64,000 bases of DNA, from NCBI RefSeq assembly GCF_024699925.1, contig NZ_JAJOMX010000001.1:3510001-3574000 (forward strand), written 5' to 3'. This stretch comes from Mesorhizobium sp. J428. GTDB lineage: Bacteria > Pseudomonadota > Alphaproteobacteria > Rhizobiales > Rhizobiaceae. The notes under the pieces are model-generated. The model was not told the DNA's origin and searched no databases. It worked only from the letters and a program-made list of their open reading frames with translations. The position numbers and the translations under genes are program-made. How positions within the stretch are numbered: position 1 is the stretch's first letter; every line of letters begins with the position of its first letter. Below, one piece after another: positions 25,199 to 34,945 of the stretch.

Positions 25199-26413
25199 AT
25201 AGGACCGCTTTCAGGCATAAAGGTCGTCGACCTCACCTCGGTTCTGATGGGACCGTATGCGACCCAGTATATGGGCGATTTCGGCGCCGAGGTGATCAAG
25301 ATCGAGCCTCCGGCCGGCGACCTGATGCGCAATGTCGGACCGGCGCGCTCGGCGTCGATGGGGCCGCTGTTTCTCAACGCGAACCGCTCCAAGCGCTCGG
25401 TCGTGCTGAACCTCAAGACCCCTGAGGGACGCGAGCTTCTGCTGGACCTGTGCCGAGACGCGGACGTCATGGTCTACAATGTGCGGCCCGCCGCGATGAA
25501 GCGCCTCGGCCTGTCATGGGAAGAGGTCCGGGCCGTCAATCCGCGTCTGATCTATGCCGGGCTCTACGGCTATGGCCAGCAGGGCCGCTATGCGGCGCGT
25601 CCGGCCTATGACGACCTGATCCAGGGCGGCGCGACGCTGTCGCATCTCTTCATGCTTTCGGGCTCGGAGGAACCACGCTACGTGCCGGCCGCTATCGCCG
25701 ACCGGGTCGTCGGGCTGACGGCGCTGGGCGCCATCCTCGCCGCGATCATCGAGCGCAACCGCTCCGGCGTCGGCCAGCGCGTCGACGTGCCGATGTTCGA
25801 GACCATGGTCTCCTTCGTCCTGAGCGACCATCTCGGCGGGTTGTCCTTTGATCCGCCGCTGGACCATGGCGGCTATGCCCGCCAGCTCGCCCGCGACCGC
25901 CGCCCGCTGCCGACGGCGGACGGCCATGTCTGCGCGCTGGTCTACACCGACGAGCATTGGCGGCGCTTCCTCAAGGCGGTAGGCCAGGACGGTCTGATGG
26001 AGACCGATTCTCGCTTCGCCAGCTTCGCTGCGCGCAACCAGAACGTCACCTTCGTCTACGGCTGGCTGGCGGAGATTTTCCGCACCCGAACCTCCGGCGA
26101 GTGGATCGATCTCCTCGACGAGGCCGACGTCCCGGTGATGGCGATGCACACTTTCGAGACCATCCTGCGCGATCCGCATCTGGCGGATGTCGGTTTCTTC
26201 GCCGCGGTCGAGCATCCGAGCGAGGGCAGGACCATCGTCATGGCCAATCCGGTGCAGATGTCGGCGACACCGGTCGAGATCGCCCGCTTTGCGCCGAGGC
26301 TGGGCGAGCATACGGTCGAGGTGCTGCGGGAGCTCGGCGTGGCGCCGGACCGGATCGCGAATCTGCTCGACCGCGGTATCGTTGCCGAGCCGGCCGCTGC
26401 GACTGTCGATTGA
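25199..26413 (+). CDS. CaiB/BaiF family (class III) CoA-transferase
   Basis: Class III CoA-transferases move CoA between carboxylic acids through an aspartyl-CoA intermediate. The typical N-terminus PLSGIKVVDLTSVLMGPYATQ is encoded (split: PLSGIKVVDL then TSVLMGPYATQ), followed by YMGDFGAEVIKIEPPAGD and AIADRVVGLTALGAILAA with the probable catalytic Asp. The family consensus begins at least at 25205, yet no ATG, GTG or TTG lies upstream in frame; the first ATG is at 25247, inside the conserved motif. An ATA at 25199 or a lost base in the six-G run at 25189-25194 are possible explanations. Length from 25199 is 404 residues, normal for the family. It heads a four-gene + strand run. Confidence 0.88.
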   Translation: MGPLSGIKVVDLTSVLMGPYATQYMGDFGAEVIKIEPPAGDLMRNVGPARSASMGPLFLNANRSKRSVVLNLKTPEGRELLLDLCRDADVMVYNVRPAAMKRLGLSWEEVRAVNPRLIYAGLYGYGQQGRYAARPAYDDLIQGGATLSHLFMLSGSEEPRYVPAAIADRVVGLTALGAILAAIIERNRSGVGQRVDVPMFETMVSFVLSDHLGGLSFDPPLDHGGYARQLARDRRPLPTADGHVCALVYTDEHWRRFLKAVGQDGLMETDSRFASFAARNQNVTFVYGWLAEIFRTRTSGEWIDLLDEADVPVMAMHTFETILRDPHLADVGFFAAVEHPSEGRTIVMANPVQMSATPVEIARFAPRLGEHTVEVLRELGVAPDRIANLLDRGIVAEPAAATVD

Positions 26414-26487
26414 CTGGGCGGGCTGATCAGCGACGATACGAGACCAACCGCTCGGGCTTGCCCCGACCTAGAAACGGGAGAACGAAG

Positions 26488-27540
26488 ATGCCTCTCAGTC
26501 CGCCGGGCCCGCTCAGCCTTGTTCCGTTCGTCAGCGTCCAGCACATGATGCAGCTGGTCGTCGAGTCAGGCGTCGAGCGTATGCTGTCCGACCTCGCCAC
26601 CTATATCGAACAGGACTTCCGCCGCTGGGAGCAGTTCGACAAGACACCGCGCATCGCCTCGCATTCCAGCGCCGGCGTGATCGAGCTGATGCCGACCAGC
26701 GACGGGGTCACCTACGCGTTCAAATACGTCAACGGCCACCCGAAGAACATGCGCAGCGGGCGGCAGACCGTCACCGCCTTCGGCGTCCTGGCCGATGTCG
26801 ACACCGGCTATCCGCTGCTGCTGACGGAGATGACGCTGCTGACGGCGCTGCGCACCGCGGCGACCTCGGCCGTCGCGGCGAAATACCTTGCGCCCGCCAA
26901 CAGCCGCGTCATGGCGGTCATCGGCAATGGCGCACAGTGCGAATTCCAGGCGCTGGCCTTCAGGGCGATCTGCGGCATCGACACCGTGCGCCTCTACGAC
27001 ATCGACAGCCGGGCGACGGCGAAGGCGGTCCAGAACCTGATCGGAAGCGGGCTGACGGTCGTTCCCTGCACGAGCGCCGAGCAGGCGGTCGAGGGCGCGC
27101 AGGTCATCACCACCTGCACCGCCGACAAGCAATATGCGACGATCCTGTCCGACAACATGGTGGGCACGGGCGTCCACCTGAATGCCATCGGCGGGGACTG
27201 CCCCGGCAAGACGGAGCTGCATCGCGACATCCTGCTGCGGTCGGAGATCTTCGTCGAATATCCTCCCCAGACCCGCATCGAGGGCGAGATCCAGCAGCTG
27301 GCGCCGGAGCATCCCGTGACCGAGCTCTGGCAGGTCATCACCGGTGCTGCGGCCGGCCGCGCCGACCCGCGCCAGGTGACGCTGTTCGACAGCGTCGGCT
27401 TCGCGATCGAGGATTTCTCCGCCCTGCGCTATGTCCACGACCGGATCAAGGGAACCGCGCTCTACACGCCGCTGGACCTGCTCGCAGACCCGGACGAACC
27501 CCGTGATCTCTATGGAATGCTCCTGAGAGCCGCCGCCTGA
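26488..27540 (+). CDS. Ornithine cyclodeaminase / mu-crystallin family protein
   Basis: This 350-residue NAD(P)-binding enzyme belongs to the ornithine cyclodeaminase/mu-crystallin family, whose members convert ornithine to proline or reduce ketimines and opine-like imines. The central Rossmann region reads RVMAVIGNGAQCEFQALAF, followed by DIDSRATAKAV and the NAIGGDCPGKTELH stretch characteristic of the family. The ATG at 26488 follows GGGAGAAC. The next gene starts 1 base after the stop. Whether it is a true cyclodeaminase or an imine reductase cannot be read from sequence alone; the surrounding DAO and M20 genes favour metabolism of a modified amino acid. Confidence 0.9.
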   Translation: MPLSPPGPLSLVPFVSVQHMMQLVVESGVERMLSDLATYIEQDFRRWEQFDKTPRIASHSSAGVIELMPTSDGVTYAFKYVNGHPKNMRSGRQTVTAFGVLADVDTGYPLLLTEMTLLTALRTAATSAVAAKYLAPANSRVMAVIGNGAQCEFQALAFRAICGIDTVRLYDIDSRATAKAVQNLIGSGLTVVPCTSAEQAVEGAQVITTCTADKQYATILSDNMVGTGVHLNAIGGDCPGKTELHRDILLRSEIFVEYPPQTRIEGEIQQLAPEHPVTELWQVITGAAAGRADPRQVTLFDSVGFAIEDFSALRYVHDRIKGTALYTPLDLLADPDEPRDLYGMLLRAAA

Positions 27541-27541
27541 C

Positions 27542-28721
27542 ATGACCAATCGACTGTCCTTCCCCCAGCCGACCGAAGACGACATTCGCGAGCTGACTGC
27601 CTTCCGCCACGAGCTTCACCGCGCGCCGGAGCTGTCCGGCGAGGAGAAGGAGACCGCGCGTCGCGTCTGCGAGATGCTGGCGCCGACCAAGCCAGACAAG
27701 GTCCTGACGGGACTGGGTGGCCACGGCGTCGCGGCGGTCTACGACAGCGGCAAGCCGGGGCCGACCATCCTGTTCCGCTCCGAGCTGGATGCGCTGCCAA
27801 TCCAGGAGCTCGGCAAGGTCGAGTGCCCGTTCTCAGGTGCCCGGCAAGGCGCATCTGTGCGGCCATGACGGCCACTCGACGATCCTGCTGGGCTTTGGCC
27901 GCATCCTGTCGCGAGCGCGCCCGACCAGCGGCCGGGTGGTCCTGATGTTCCAGCCGGCCGAGGAGAACGGCGCGGGGGCCGTCGCCGTGGTCAAGGACCC
28001 GCGCTACGCCGAGATCAAGCCCGACTGGGCGTTCTCGCTGCACAATGCGCCGGAGGTGGAGTTCGGTTTCGCCAAGCTGGGCGTCGGCCCGGCGAACTGC
28101 GCCTCGCGCGGCATCCGCATCAAGCTGACCGGCAGCACCGCGCATGCTTCGCGGCCTACCGACGGCCGCTCGCCGATGCTGGCGATCTCCGAACTGATGC
28201 CGGCATTGCAGGCCTGCGGCAGCGGCAAGCCGCTGGGACCGGGCTTCTCGATGGTCACGGTCACGCATGCCTCGATGGGCGCAGAGTCCTTCGGCGTCGC
28301 ACCGGGCGAGGCGAAGATCATGGCGACGCTGCGCACGGTCTACGACGACGACATGGAAGACCTCGTCGCGCGGGCGGAGGGGCTGGTCCGCGACGCGGCG
28401 CAGCGCCACGGCCTGTCTTGCGCATGGGAGTATGACGACGTTTTCGCTGCCTCGATCAACGAGGCGGAAGCGACGGCCATCCTCTCCGATGGCATGGAGC
28501 GGGCGGGAATCGGCCGGCACGACCAGACCGTGCCGTCGGTCGGCTCCGAGGATTTCGGCCAGTTCGGGCTCAGCGGCGCCAAGGCCGCGATGCTCTTCCT
28601 CGGCTCCGGTCCGGACTGGCCGCGCGTCCACACGCCGGAATACGACTTCCGCGACGAGCTGATTCCGGTTGGTATCCGCATCTTCTCGGAGACGCTGGCG
28701 ACGTGCCTGGGAAACAGCTGA
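27542..28721 (+). pseudogene. M20 family amidohydrolase/aminoacylase (frameshifted)
   Basis: M20 amidohydrolases remove acyl groups from N-acyl amino acids with a two-metal site. The first 90 residues (FRHELHRAPELSGEEKETA, then PTILFRSELDALPIQELG) read in one frame. Between about 27818 and 27833 the frame must skip one base to give SQVPGKAHLCGHDGHSTILL, which holds the metal-ligand motif, and the rest up to PSVGSEDFGQFG and the stop at 28721. Repaired, the protein has about 392 residues, the normal size. No other defect is seen. It lies between the ornithine cyclodeaminase-like and DAO genes and probably acts in the same pathway. Confidence 0.9.
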
Positions 28722-28752
28722 GTCGAGGCCGCGCGGGCAGGATCGAAGCGCT

Positions 28753-30099
28753 TTGACGAAATTCCCCTTCACGGAGGCCGACCCGGTCCAGTTCGGCGGC
28801 CCGCTGCCGGATGCGTCGGATGTCGTCGTCATCGGCGGCGGCATCATCGGCGTGACGACGGCGCTGTTCCTGGCGCGGAAGAACATCTCGGTCACCCTTC
28901 TCGAAAAGGGCCGCGTCGCCGCCGAGCAGTCGTCGCGCAACTGGGGTTGGATCAGGCAGCAGGGCCGCGATCCGGACGAGCTGCCGGTCATGATCGAGGC
29001 GCGGCGCCTCTGGCTGCAACTGGCCGAGGAATGCGGCGAGGACATCGGCCTGAAGCAGGCCGGCATCACCTATCTCGCGCGCACCGATCGCGAGGTGGCC
29101 GCGTTTACGGAGTTCGTGCGCCTTGCGAGGACGCACGGCCTCGACACACGCCTCCTCGACACAGACGAGGCCGCGAGCCTGATTCCCTCCATGTCGCGTC
29201 GCTACAAGGGCGGCATGACGACGCCGTCCGATATGCGGGCCGAGCCCTGGGTCGCGGTGCCGGCGCTCGCCCGATTGGCTGCCCGGGAAGGCGTCACGAT
29301 CGTCGAGAACTGCGCGGCCCGCATGCTGGACCGTTCCGCCGGGCGGATCAGCGGCGTCTGGACCGAGAAGGGCCGCATCGCCACCTCCAGCGTGCTGGTC
29401 GCCGGCGGCGCGTGGACCTCGCTCTTCCTGCGCGCCCACGGCGTCTCGATCCCACAGCTCAGCGTCAGGGCGACCGTCGCCGCGACCGAAGCGATGCCCG
29501 AGATCCACGCCGGCGCCGCTACCGACGAGCACATCGCCTTCCGGCGGCGGCAGGACGGCGGCTATACGCTGGCGGCAGGCGGCGCGAGCCAGCTCTACGT
29601 CGGGCCGGACGCCTTCCGCCACGCGACGAAATATCTTCCGGCCCTGCGGACCAATCCGCTCGGCACACGCTACTGGCCCGCCGCGCCGAGCGGTTATCCC
29701 GACGCCTGGACGACGCCGCGCATGTGGGACGCCGATCGCGAAAGCCCGTTCGAGCGGATGCGCATCCTCGATCCCAAGCCTGAAGCCGCGGCGCTGCGCG
29801 CCATGACGCGGGGATTCCGGGAGCTGTTCCCCCAGCTCGGCGAGGTGCGGCTCAAGACGAGCTGGGCCGGCATGATCGATGCGATGCCGGACGTAGTGCC
29901 CGTCGTCGACCGCGTCGCGGCGATTCCCGGCCTCGCCGTCGCTGCCGGCATGAGCGGCCATGGCTTCGGCATAGGTCCCGGCTTCGGCCGTGTCTTGTCC
30001 GACCTGATCCGGGGCAACGCGACCGGGCATGACCTGTCCCGCTTCCGCCTGTCGCGGTTCAGCGACGGCAGTCCGATCCGGCTCGGGCCTGCCTTGTAG
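28753..30099 (+). CDS. FAD-dependent amino acid oxidase, DAO family
   Basis: This DAO-family flavoprotein (about 448 residues) has the FAD motif VVVIGGGIIGVTTALFLARKN near residue 26 (split as VVVIGGGIIG and VTTALFLARKN) followed by EQSSRNWGWIRQQGRD, a SoxB/DadA-like segment, and near the end AAGMSGHGFGIGPGFGRVLSDL. It would oxidise an amino acid or N-methyl amino acid. The first residues fit a TTG start at 28753 (TTG-ACG-AAA-TTC); an upstream ATG-type start would need a long unlikely extension into the previous gene. It closes the + strand run; its stop codon abuts the convergent amidotransferase gene with no gap. Confidence 0.85.
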   Translation: MTKFPFTEADPVQFGGPLPDASDVVVIGGGIIGVTTALFLARKNISVTLLEKGRVAAEQSSRNWGWIRQQGRDPDELPVMIEARRLWLQLAEECGEDIGLKQAGITYLARTDREVAAFTEFVRLARTHGLDTRLLDTDEAASLIPSMSRRYKGGMTTPSDMRAEPWVAVPALARLAAREGVTIVENCAARMLDRSAGRISGVWTEKGRIATSSVLVAGGAWTSLFLRAHGVSIPQLSVRATVAATEAMPEIHAGAATDEHIAFRRRQDGGYTLAAGGASQLYVGPDAFRHATKYLPALRTNPLGTRYWPAAPSGYPDAWTTPRMWDADRESPFERMRILDPKPEAAALRAMTRGFRELFPQLGEVRLKTSWAGMIDAMPDVVPVVDRVAAIPGLAVAAGMSGHGFGIGPGFGRVLSDLIRGNATGHDLSRFRLSRFSDGSPIRLGPAL

Positions 30100-30809
30100 T
30101 CAGGCCAATCCGCCCAGCCATTCCGTGAGAAGCGCCGACGCCGCGGCGGCCAGCGCGCGGCCATGTTGCGCGGCATCGCCCCGCAGCCGGTTGATGTCGA
30201 TCCTTGCCCCTGCGAGTTCGGCCGCATGCCCGATCAGCCATTGTTCGATGCGCGAGGCATCGGCTTCGGGATGGAACTGGACCGCCAGCAGGGTGCTGCC
30301 GCGCGAAAAGGCCTGGTTCGGACAGACAGATGTCGAGGCAAGGTGTGTACAACCGTCCGGAATCTCGAATGCGTCGCCATGCCAGTGCAGTACTGTACGC
30401 CGTCGAGATGGCGCAGCGGACTTCTCAGGCCGTCTGCCGATAGGGTGAGGGGCGAGAAGCCGATTTCCTTGACCCCCGTCGGCGCCACCTGCGCGCCCAT
30501 CGTGGCCGCGATCTGCTGCCCGCCGAGGCAGACGCCGAGCAGCGGCCGGCCCGACGCCAGGCGGCGGGCGATCAGGTCGCGTTCCACGGCAAGGAAGGGA
30601 TAGATGTCCATTTCGTAGACGCCGACCGGCGCGCCAAGCACGACCAGCAGATCCGGCGCGAGCGGGTCGAGCGCGGCAAGGTCGTCGATGCCCACGTCGC
30701 AATAGCGGATGCCGTAGCCCGCTTCGGCGAGTACCGGCCCGAACGTGCCGAGATCCTCGAAATGGACGTGCCGTATCGCGACGGCCGTCTTGCGCGCGGG
30801 ATCTGTCAT
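30100..30809 (-). pseudogene. Class I glutamine amidotransferase (frameshifted)
   Basis: The product resembles free-standing GMP-synthase-type amidotransferases (PuuD/GAT1 group). The first part gives FGPVLAEAGYGIRYCDVG and the nucleophile-elbow motif LLGVCLGGQQIAATMG. Near 30390-30397 one base appears to be missing, after which the other frame continues VLHWHGDAFEIPDGCTHLAS and LLAVQFHPEAD with the catalytic His-Glu. Repaired, it is about 236 residues. The start at 30809 gives MTDPARKTAV. It is probably in one transcript with the aminotransferase gene upstream (28 bases apart). Substrate unknown; gamma-glutamyl compounds are typical for this group. Confidence 0.85.
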
Positions 30810-30837
30810 TGTCCGTGTCCTGTGATCGAGTTGGCTC

Positions 30838-32041
30838 TCAGGCAAGTGCCGCGGCTGCGCGATCCAACGCGCCGGAGCCGTGCGGGATGCCGAGCGCCGC
30901 CATGCCGGCTTCCAGCGCGCCGAGCACGCCGAGCGTCATGTGGGTGTTGACATGTCCCATATGGGCGATGCGCATGAAGCCGTCGCCGGCGGGATCGCCG
31001 TCGGGGGCCATGCCCAGCCCGATGCCCAGCGTCACGCCGGCGTTGGCCTGCACCCACTTCCTCAGATCGGTCGCGAATGGGGTTGCAAACTTCGCCGTGG
31101 TGACGGCGTGCGAGCGGTTCGATGGATTGGCGATGTTCAGCCCGATGCCCGATTTCCTGCCGTCACCGTCGCCCCAGGCGTCGAAGGCGGCCCACACGGC
31201 TCCCGCCAGCCGCTGGTGGCGACGCCACGCGGCCTCGATCCCTTCCTCGCGAACCAGTATGTCCAGCGATGCGCGCAAGCCGAACAGGTGGTGCGTCGGC
31301 GCGGTGCCGCCGAAGAGGTGGTAGAATTGGCTTGGGTCGATCCGCAGCGTCCAGTCCCAATAGGGCGTGCGCCAGCGCGAATTAGCGCCGGCCTTTTTCG
31401 CCTTGTCGGTCATCCACACGAAGCCGAGGCCGGGCGGCGTCATCATGCCCTTCTGGCTGGCGCAGACCATCACGTCGACGCCCCACAGGTCCATCTCGAA
31501 CACATCGCAGCCGAGCGAGGCGATGCAGTCGACCGCGAGCAGGGCAGGGTGGCCGGCCCTGTCGATCGCCGCGCGCACCGCCGCGACGTCGTTGCGCACG
31601 GATGTGGTCGTGTCGACATGCGACATGAGCACGACCTTGATCTTCCCCCCCGGTATCCGCCTCGAGCGCGGCGGCGACCCTGTCGGGATCGACCGGCGCC
31701 TGCTTGCCGAAGTCCAGCCGCTGGACGGTGACGCCGAGCGCCTCCACCGACAACGCCCAGCCCTCGCCGAACCGGCCGGTCACCAGCGCGAGCGCATGGT
31801 CGCCAGGGCTGAACATGTTGGTGTTCGCGGCCTCCCATGCGCCATGTCCGTTGGCAATGTAGATCGCGACGTGATGTCTGGTGCGCGCAAGCCGCTTCAG
31901 GTCGTCGTAGATGCCCGGAACGATCTCGTGGAGCTCGCCCGAATAGATGTCCGGCGAGGCGCGATGCATCGCGTTGAGCACGCGGTCGGGCACGACGGAA
32001 GGTCCGGGGATGGCGAGGTAGTGGCGTCCAGTCGCGGTCAT
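30838..32041 (-). pseudogene. Class V aminotransferase, serine/alanine-glyoxylate type (frameshifted in a C-run)
   Basis: This PLP enzyme resembles serine-glyoxylate and alanine-glyoxylate aminotransferases. The first part (HYLAIPGPSVVPDRVLNAMH, then NGHGAWEAANTNMFSPGD) is in one frame. A seven-C run on the + strand at 31645-31651 shifts the frame; with six, the reading continues TGGKIKVVLMSHVDTTTS and on to the PLP lysine in VCASQKGMMTPPGLGFV. Repaired length is about 400 residues, normal for the family. Only this lesion is present, in a homopolymer, so sequencing error is likely. Its place next to an amidotransferase and amino acid oxidases fits glyoxylate or amino group handling. Confidence 0.9.
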
Positions 32042-32130
32042 TCAAGATATCCGAATTGCGCACGTTGCGGGTATCGCGGCGTTCTCGGCGAGGTCAAGCG
32101 TGCAGATCGACGCTTGATCGACTCCGGCCG

Positions 32131-33060
32131 TCATGCGGCCGAAGGCCCGCTCGGATGCGCGTTGCGGTAGGTGGTGCAGTAGCGCAGGAAGCTCTTTGCC
32201 GGCTGGGACGGCTCCGACCTCCGGAACGCCACCGAAAGGTCGGCATAGATGGGCTTGTCCGACAGCGGGCGGTAGCAGACGCCGGGGAGGTCGAGGCAGC
32301 CGCACGAGCGCGGCACGAGCGCGACGCCCAGGCCGATCGCCACCATCGAGACGATGGTGACGAAATGCGCCGCCTGCGGCCCCATGCGCGGCACGAAGCC
32401 GGCGGCCAGGCAGGCGTCGGTCGTGTGCTTGTGGAAGCTGACATTCGGCGGGTGCCTCGGCGTGATGAAGACCTCGTCGCGCAGCTTGGCGAGCGGAACC
32501 GCGTCGAGCTTCGCCAACGGATGGCGGCTCGGCAGCGCAAGCGACAGTTCCTCGCGGACGAGCAGCGAGCTGCCGATGCCGAGCGGCAGCTCGATGGGCG
32601 GCCGGATGAAGCCGATGTCGAGCTTGCCGGCGGCGATCTCGCGCAGCTGGTGCTCCATCTCCTGTTCCGAGAGCTCGATCTCCACGTCGGGAAAATCGTC
32701 GCGGAACGCGGCGAGGATCGAGACCAGCACGCCGGTATAGGTCGCCGAGCCGACATAGCCGATCGCGAGGCGACCGATCTCGCCGCGGCCGGCGCGCCGG
32801 GCCGCCACGAGAGCGGTGTCGGCATGAGCGAGCGTCTGGCGCGCCTCTTCAAGAAAATGCTCTCCCGCACTGGTGAGTCGGACCGACCGTTGCGTCCGGT
32901 TGAACAGCCGCGCGCCGACGATCTCCTCGAGCGACTTGATCTGCTGGCTGAGATTCGGCTGTGCGATCCCCAGCCGTTCCGCCGCGCGGCCGAAGTTCAG
33001 GTCCTCCGCGACGGCCAGAAAGTAGCGCATGTGCCGCAGTTCGATGAGATGCCGGGACAT
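32131..33060 (-). CDS. LysR family transcriptional regulator
   Basis: The 309-residue product has a standard LysR layout: an N-terminal winged helix (RHMRYFLAVAEDLNFGRAAE, then AQPNLSQQIKSLEEIVGARLF) and a C-terminal periplasmic-binding-like effector domain (IGRLAIGYVGSATYTGVLV). The start at 33060 places the helix at residue 8, as usual; longer in-frame starts exist but add atypical sequence. It is divergent from the third importer operon and probably controls it. A CTATC-N4-GATAG palindrome lies in the shared region. The aminotransferase gene ends the same strand 89 bases away and may be a second target. Confidence 0.93.
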   Translation of the reverse strand: MSRHLIELRHMRYFLAVAEDLNFGRAAERLGIAQPNLSQQIKSLEEIVGARLFNRTQRSVRLTSAGEHFLEEARQTLAHADTALVAARRAGRGEIGRLAIGYVGSATYTGVLVSILAAFRDDFPDVEIELSEQEMEHQLREIAAGKLDIGFIRPPIELPLGIGSSLLVREELSLALPSRHPLAKLDAVPLAKLRDEVFITPRHPPNVSFHKHTTDACLAAGFVPRMGPQAAHFVTIVSMVAIGLGVALVPRSCGCLDLPGVCYRPLSDKPIYADLSVAFRRSEPSQPAKSFLRYCTTYRNAHPSGPSAA

Positions 33061-33155
33061 CTGTCGTCCGGCTCTGGATGGCATGGAGTCTACCGGCATT
33101 CGAGGCTTCCACGATAAGCTGGGAGTATAAAAACCAACGTTATCGCATATTGGAC

Positions 33156-33169
33156 CTATCCTTCGATAG
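33156..33169. promoter_or_regulatory. Candidate LysR binding site (CTATC-N4-GATAG)
   Basis: A perfect 5-base inverted repeat with a 4-base centre (CTATC CTTC GATAG) sits in the 236 bases between the LysR gene and the third binding-protein gene. LysR proteins bind imperfect palindromes of the T-N11-A kind; this one is a close fit in size. It is 96 bases upstream of the regulator's own start and 127 bases before the binding-protein gene. This is a pattern match only. Confidence 0.4.
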
Positions 33170-33296
33170 CTTCCAGTATCAACCTCTGGGAAACCCGCGA
33201 AGTCAGAGAGCTTCCGGACCGTCAGCTTGATGGCGCGCGACCAGTCGTGAGCCAGGACGCGGCAAGAAATGCCGGACAAAAAAAGGGGACACTGCA

Positions 33297-34850
33297 ATGA
33301 GAACACGCAAATTTCTGGCGTCCGCCGCGATGGCAGCGCTCATGTTCGGCGTCTCTTCCGCATGGGCGCAGAATGTCGTGACGATGGCCACCGGCCAGAT
33401 CTTCCGCAGCATCGACCCGGCCAAGGTCACCGACTACACCGACTATATGGGCGTCGTGAACCTCTATGACGGGCTCACCAGCGTCGAGCCGGACGGCTCG
33501 ATCGTCCCCGAGTTGGCCGAAAGCTGGGAAGTGTCGCCCGACGCGAAGGAAGTGACCTACAAGATCCGCGCCGACGCCAAGTTCTCCGACGGCTCGCCGG
33601 TCGAGGCGAGCGACGTCGTCTACTCGGTCGAGCGGTTGCTGAAGATCAACCAGGGTCCCGCTACGATGCTGGCCGGCGTGCTCTCGCCCGGCTCCGTGAC
33701 GGCGGTCGACGCCAAGACGGTGAAGTTCACCCTGGCCAAGAACTTCGCCCCGTTCCTTGCCGTGGTGCCCGCGATCTTCATCCTCAACGAGGAGGCGGTG
33801 AAGCCGCATCTCGGCGAGGACGACGGCCAGGCCTGGCTCGCGACCAATGCCGCCGGCGCCGGACCATTCACGCTGAAGCTCTTCGACCGCGGCACGGCGA
33901 TGACGGTGGTGCGCAACAAGGACTACTACAAGGGCTTCCCCGAGAACCCGATCGACGAGGTCCGCTGGGTGGTGCAGGCCGATGAATCGAGTGTGCGCTC
34001 GATGGCCGCATCGGGCGAGCTGACCATGACCGGCCCGTTCCAGTCGCCGGACACGTACCAGGCGCTCGAAGGCATGGGCTACAAGGTCGAGAGTCACCAG
34101 ACCACCTCGACGCTGTACCTCAAGCTGAACAGCAAGGTCGCGCCGACCGACGACGTGCATATCCGCAGGGCGATCGCGCTCGCCACCGACTATGCGACGA
34201 TCCGCGAGGTCATCTTCCCCGGCAACAAGCTGACGACGCCGCTGCCCGACACGTTCAAGCAGTTCCACGCCGACGATATCCCGGAGCCGAAGTTCGATCT
34301 TGAGGCGGCCAAGGCGGAAGTCGCGAAGTCGAAATATGCCGGCCAGCCGATCCCGATCACGCTCGGCTATCTCACCGGCATCAAATACCAGGAGGAGATC
34401 AGCCTTCTGATGCAGTCCAATCTCGAGCAGATCGGCTTCACCGTGAAGCAGGAGGTCAATCCCTGGAACCGCGTCACGGAACTTGCGACCAAGGTCGAGA
34501 CGACGCCGGCGGCGAGCCAGATATTCTTCAGCGCCACCTATCCGTCGCCGGACTCGATGTTCTTCTCCCAGTATCATTCAAGCGCTAATGGCACATGGGC
34601 CTCAATGGAATGGATCGCCGATCCCGAGGTCGACCGTCTGATCGAGGAGGCCCGCGGCACCGGCGATACGGCCAAGCAGGTCGAGCTCTACAAGGAACTG
34701 CAGCACAAGCTGGTCGATATGCAGTCGGATGTCTTCCTGCTGACGCAGGTCTCCAAGCATGCGCTGAACAAGTGCCTGCACGGACTGTCCATCATCCCGA
34801 TGCGCTCGTTCGGCTACGACTTCAGCCGCTACAGCTGGAAATGTGACTGA
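33297..34850 (+). CDS. ABC transporter substrate-binding protein, family 5 (third importer)
   Basis: This 517-residue SBP_bac_5 protein has a Sec signal peptide (MRTRKFLASAAMAALMFGVS, cleavage after AWA at residue 24). The mature part shows YDGLTSVEPDGSIVPELAES, FSDGSPVEASDVVYSVERLL and IRRAIALATDYATIREVI. Unlike the other two binding proteins in the window it uses a general-secretion rather than a twin-arginine-like signal. It heads the third importer operon, which continues through two permeases, two ATPases, a hydantoinase-A-like gene and a DUF917 gene. A 9-base-pair hairpin follows the gene. The substrate may be a cyclic amide or amino acid derivative, judged from the last two genes. Confidence 0.93.
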   Translation: MRTRKFLASAAMAALMFGVSSAWAQNVVTMATGQIFRSIDPAKVTDYTDYMGVVNLYDGLTSVEPDGSIVPELAESWEVSPDAKEVTYKIRADAKFSDGSPVEASDVVYSVERLLKINQGPATMLAGVLSPGSVTAVDAKTVKFTLAKNFAPFLAVVPAIFILNEEAVKPHLGEDDGQAWLATNAAGAGPFTLKLFDRGTAMTVVRNKDYYKGFPENPIDEVRWVVQADESSVRSMAASGELTMTGPFQSPDTYQALEGMGYKVESHQTTSTLYLKLNSKVAPTDDVHIRRAIALATDYATIREVIFPGNKLTTPLPDTFKQFHADDIPEPKFDLEAAKAEVAKSKYAGQPIPITLGYLTGIKYQEEISLLMQSNLEQIGFTVKQEVNPWNRVTELATKVETTPAASQIFFSATYPSPDSMFFSQYHSSANGTWASMEWIADPEVDRLIEEARGTGDTAKQVELYKELQHKLVDMQSDVFLLTQVSKHALNKCLHGLSIIPMRSFGYDFSRYSWKCD

Positions 34851-34945
34851 TCGCTCTCGCCGATCTCAGTCTCCTCCCGCGCGGACGTGGAGGGGACCCG
34901 CTGTGGTATCGTCCCGGCTGGAATTGAGGTCTGATCTTTGTCCGG

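Noticed and set aside
28570..30030. 486-codon minus-strand frame opposite the DAO gene
   Set aside because: The + strand encodes a complete DAO flavoprotein; antisense sequence has no family features.
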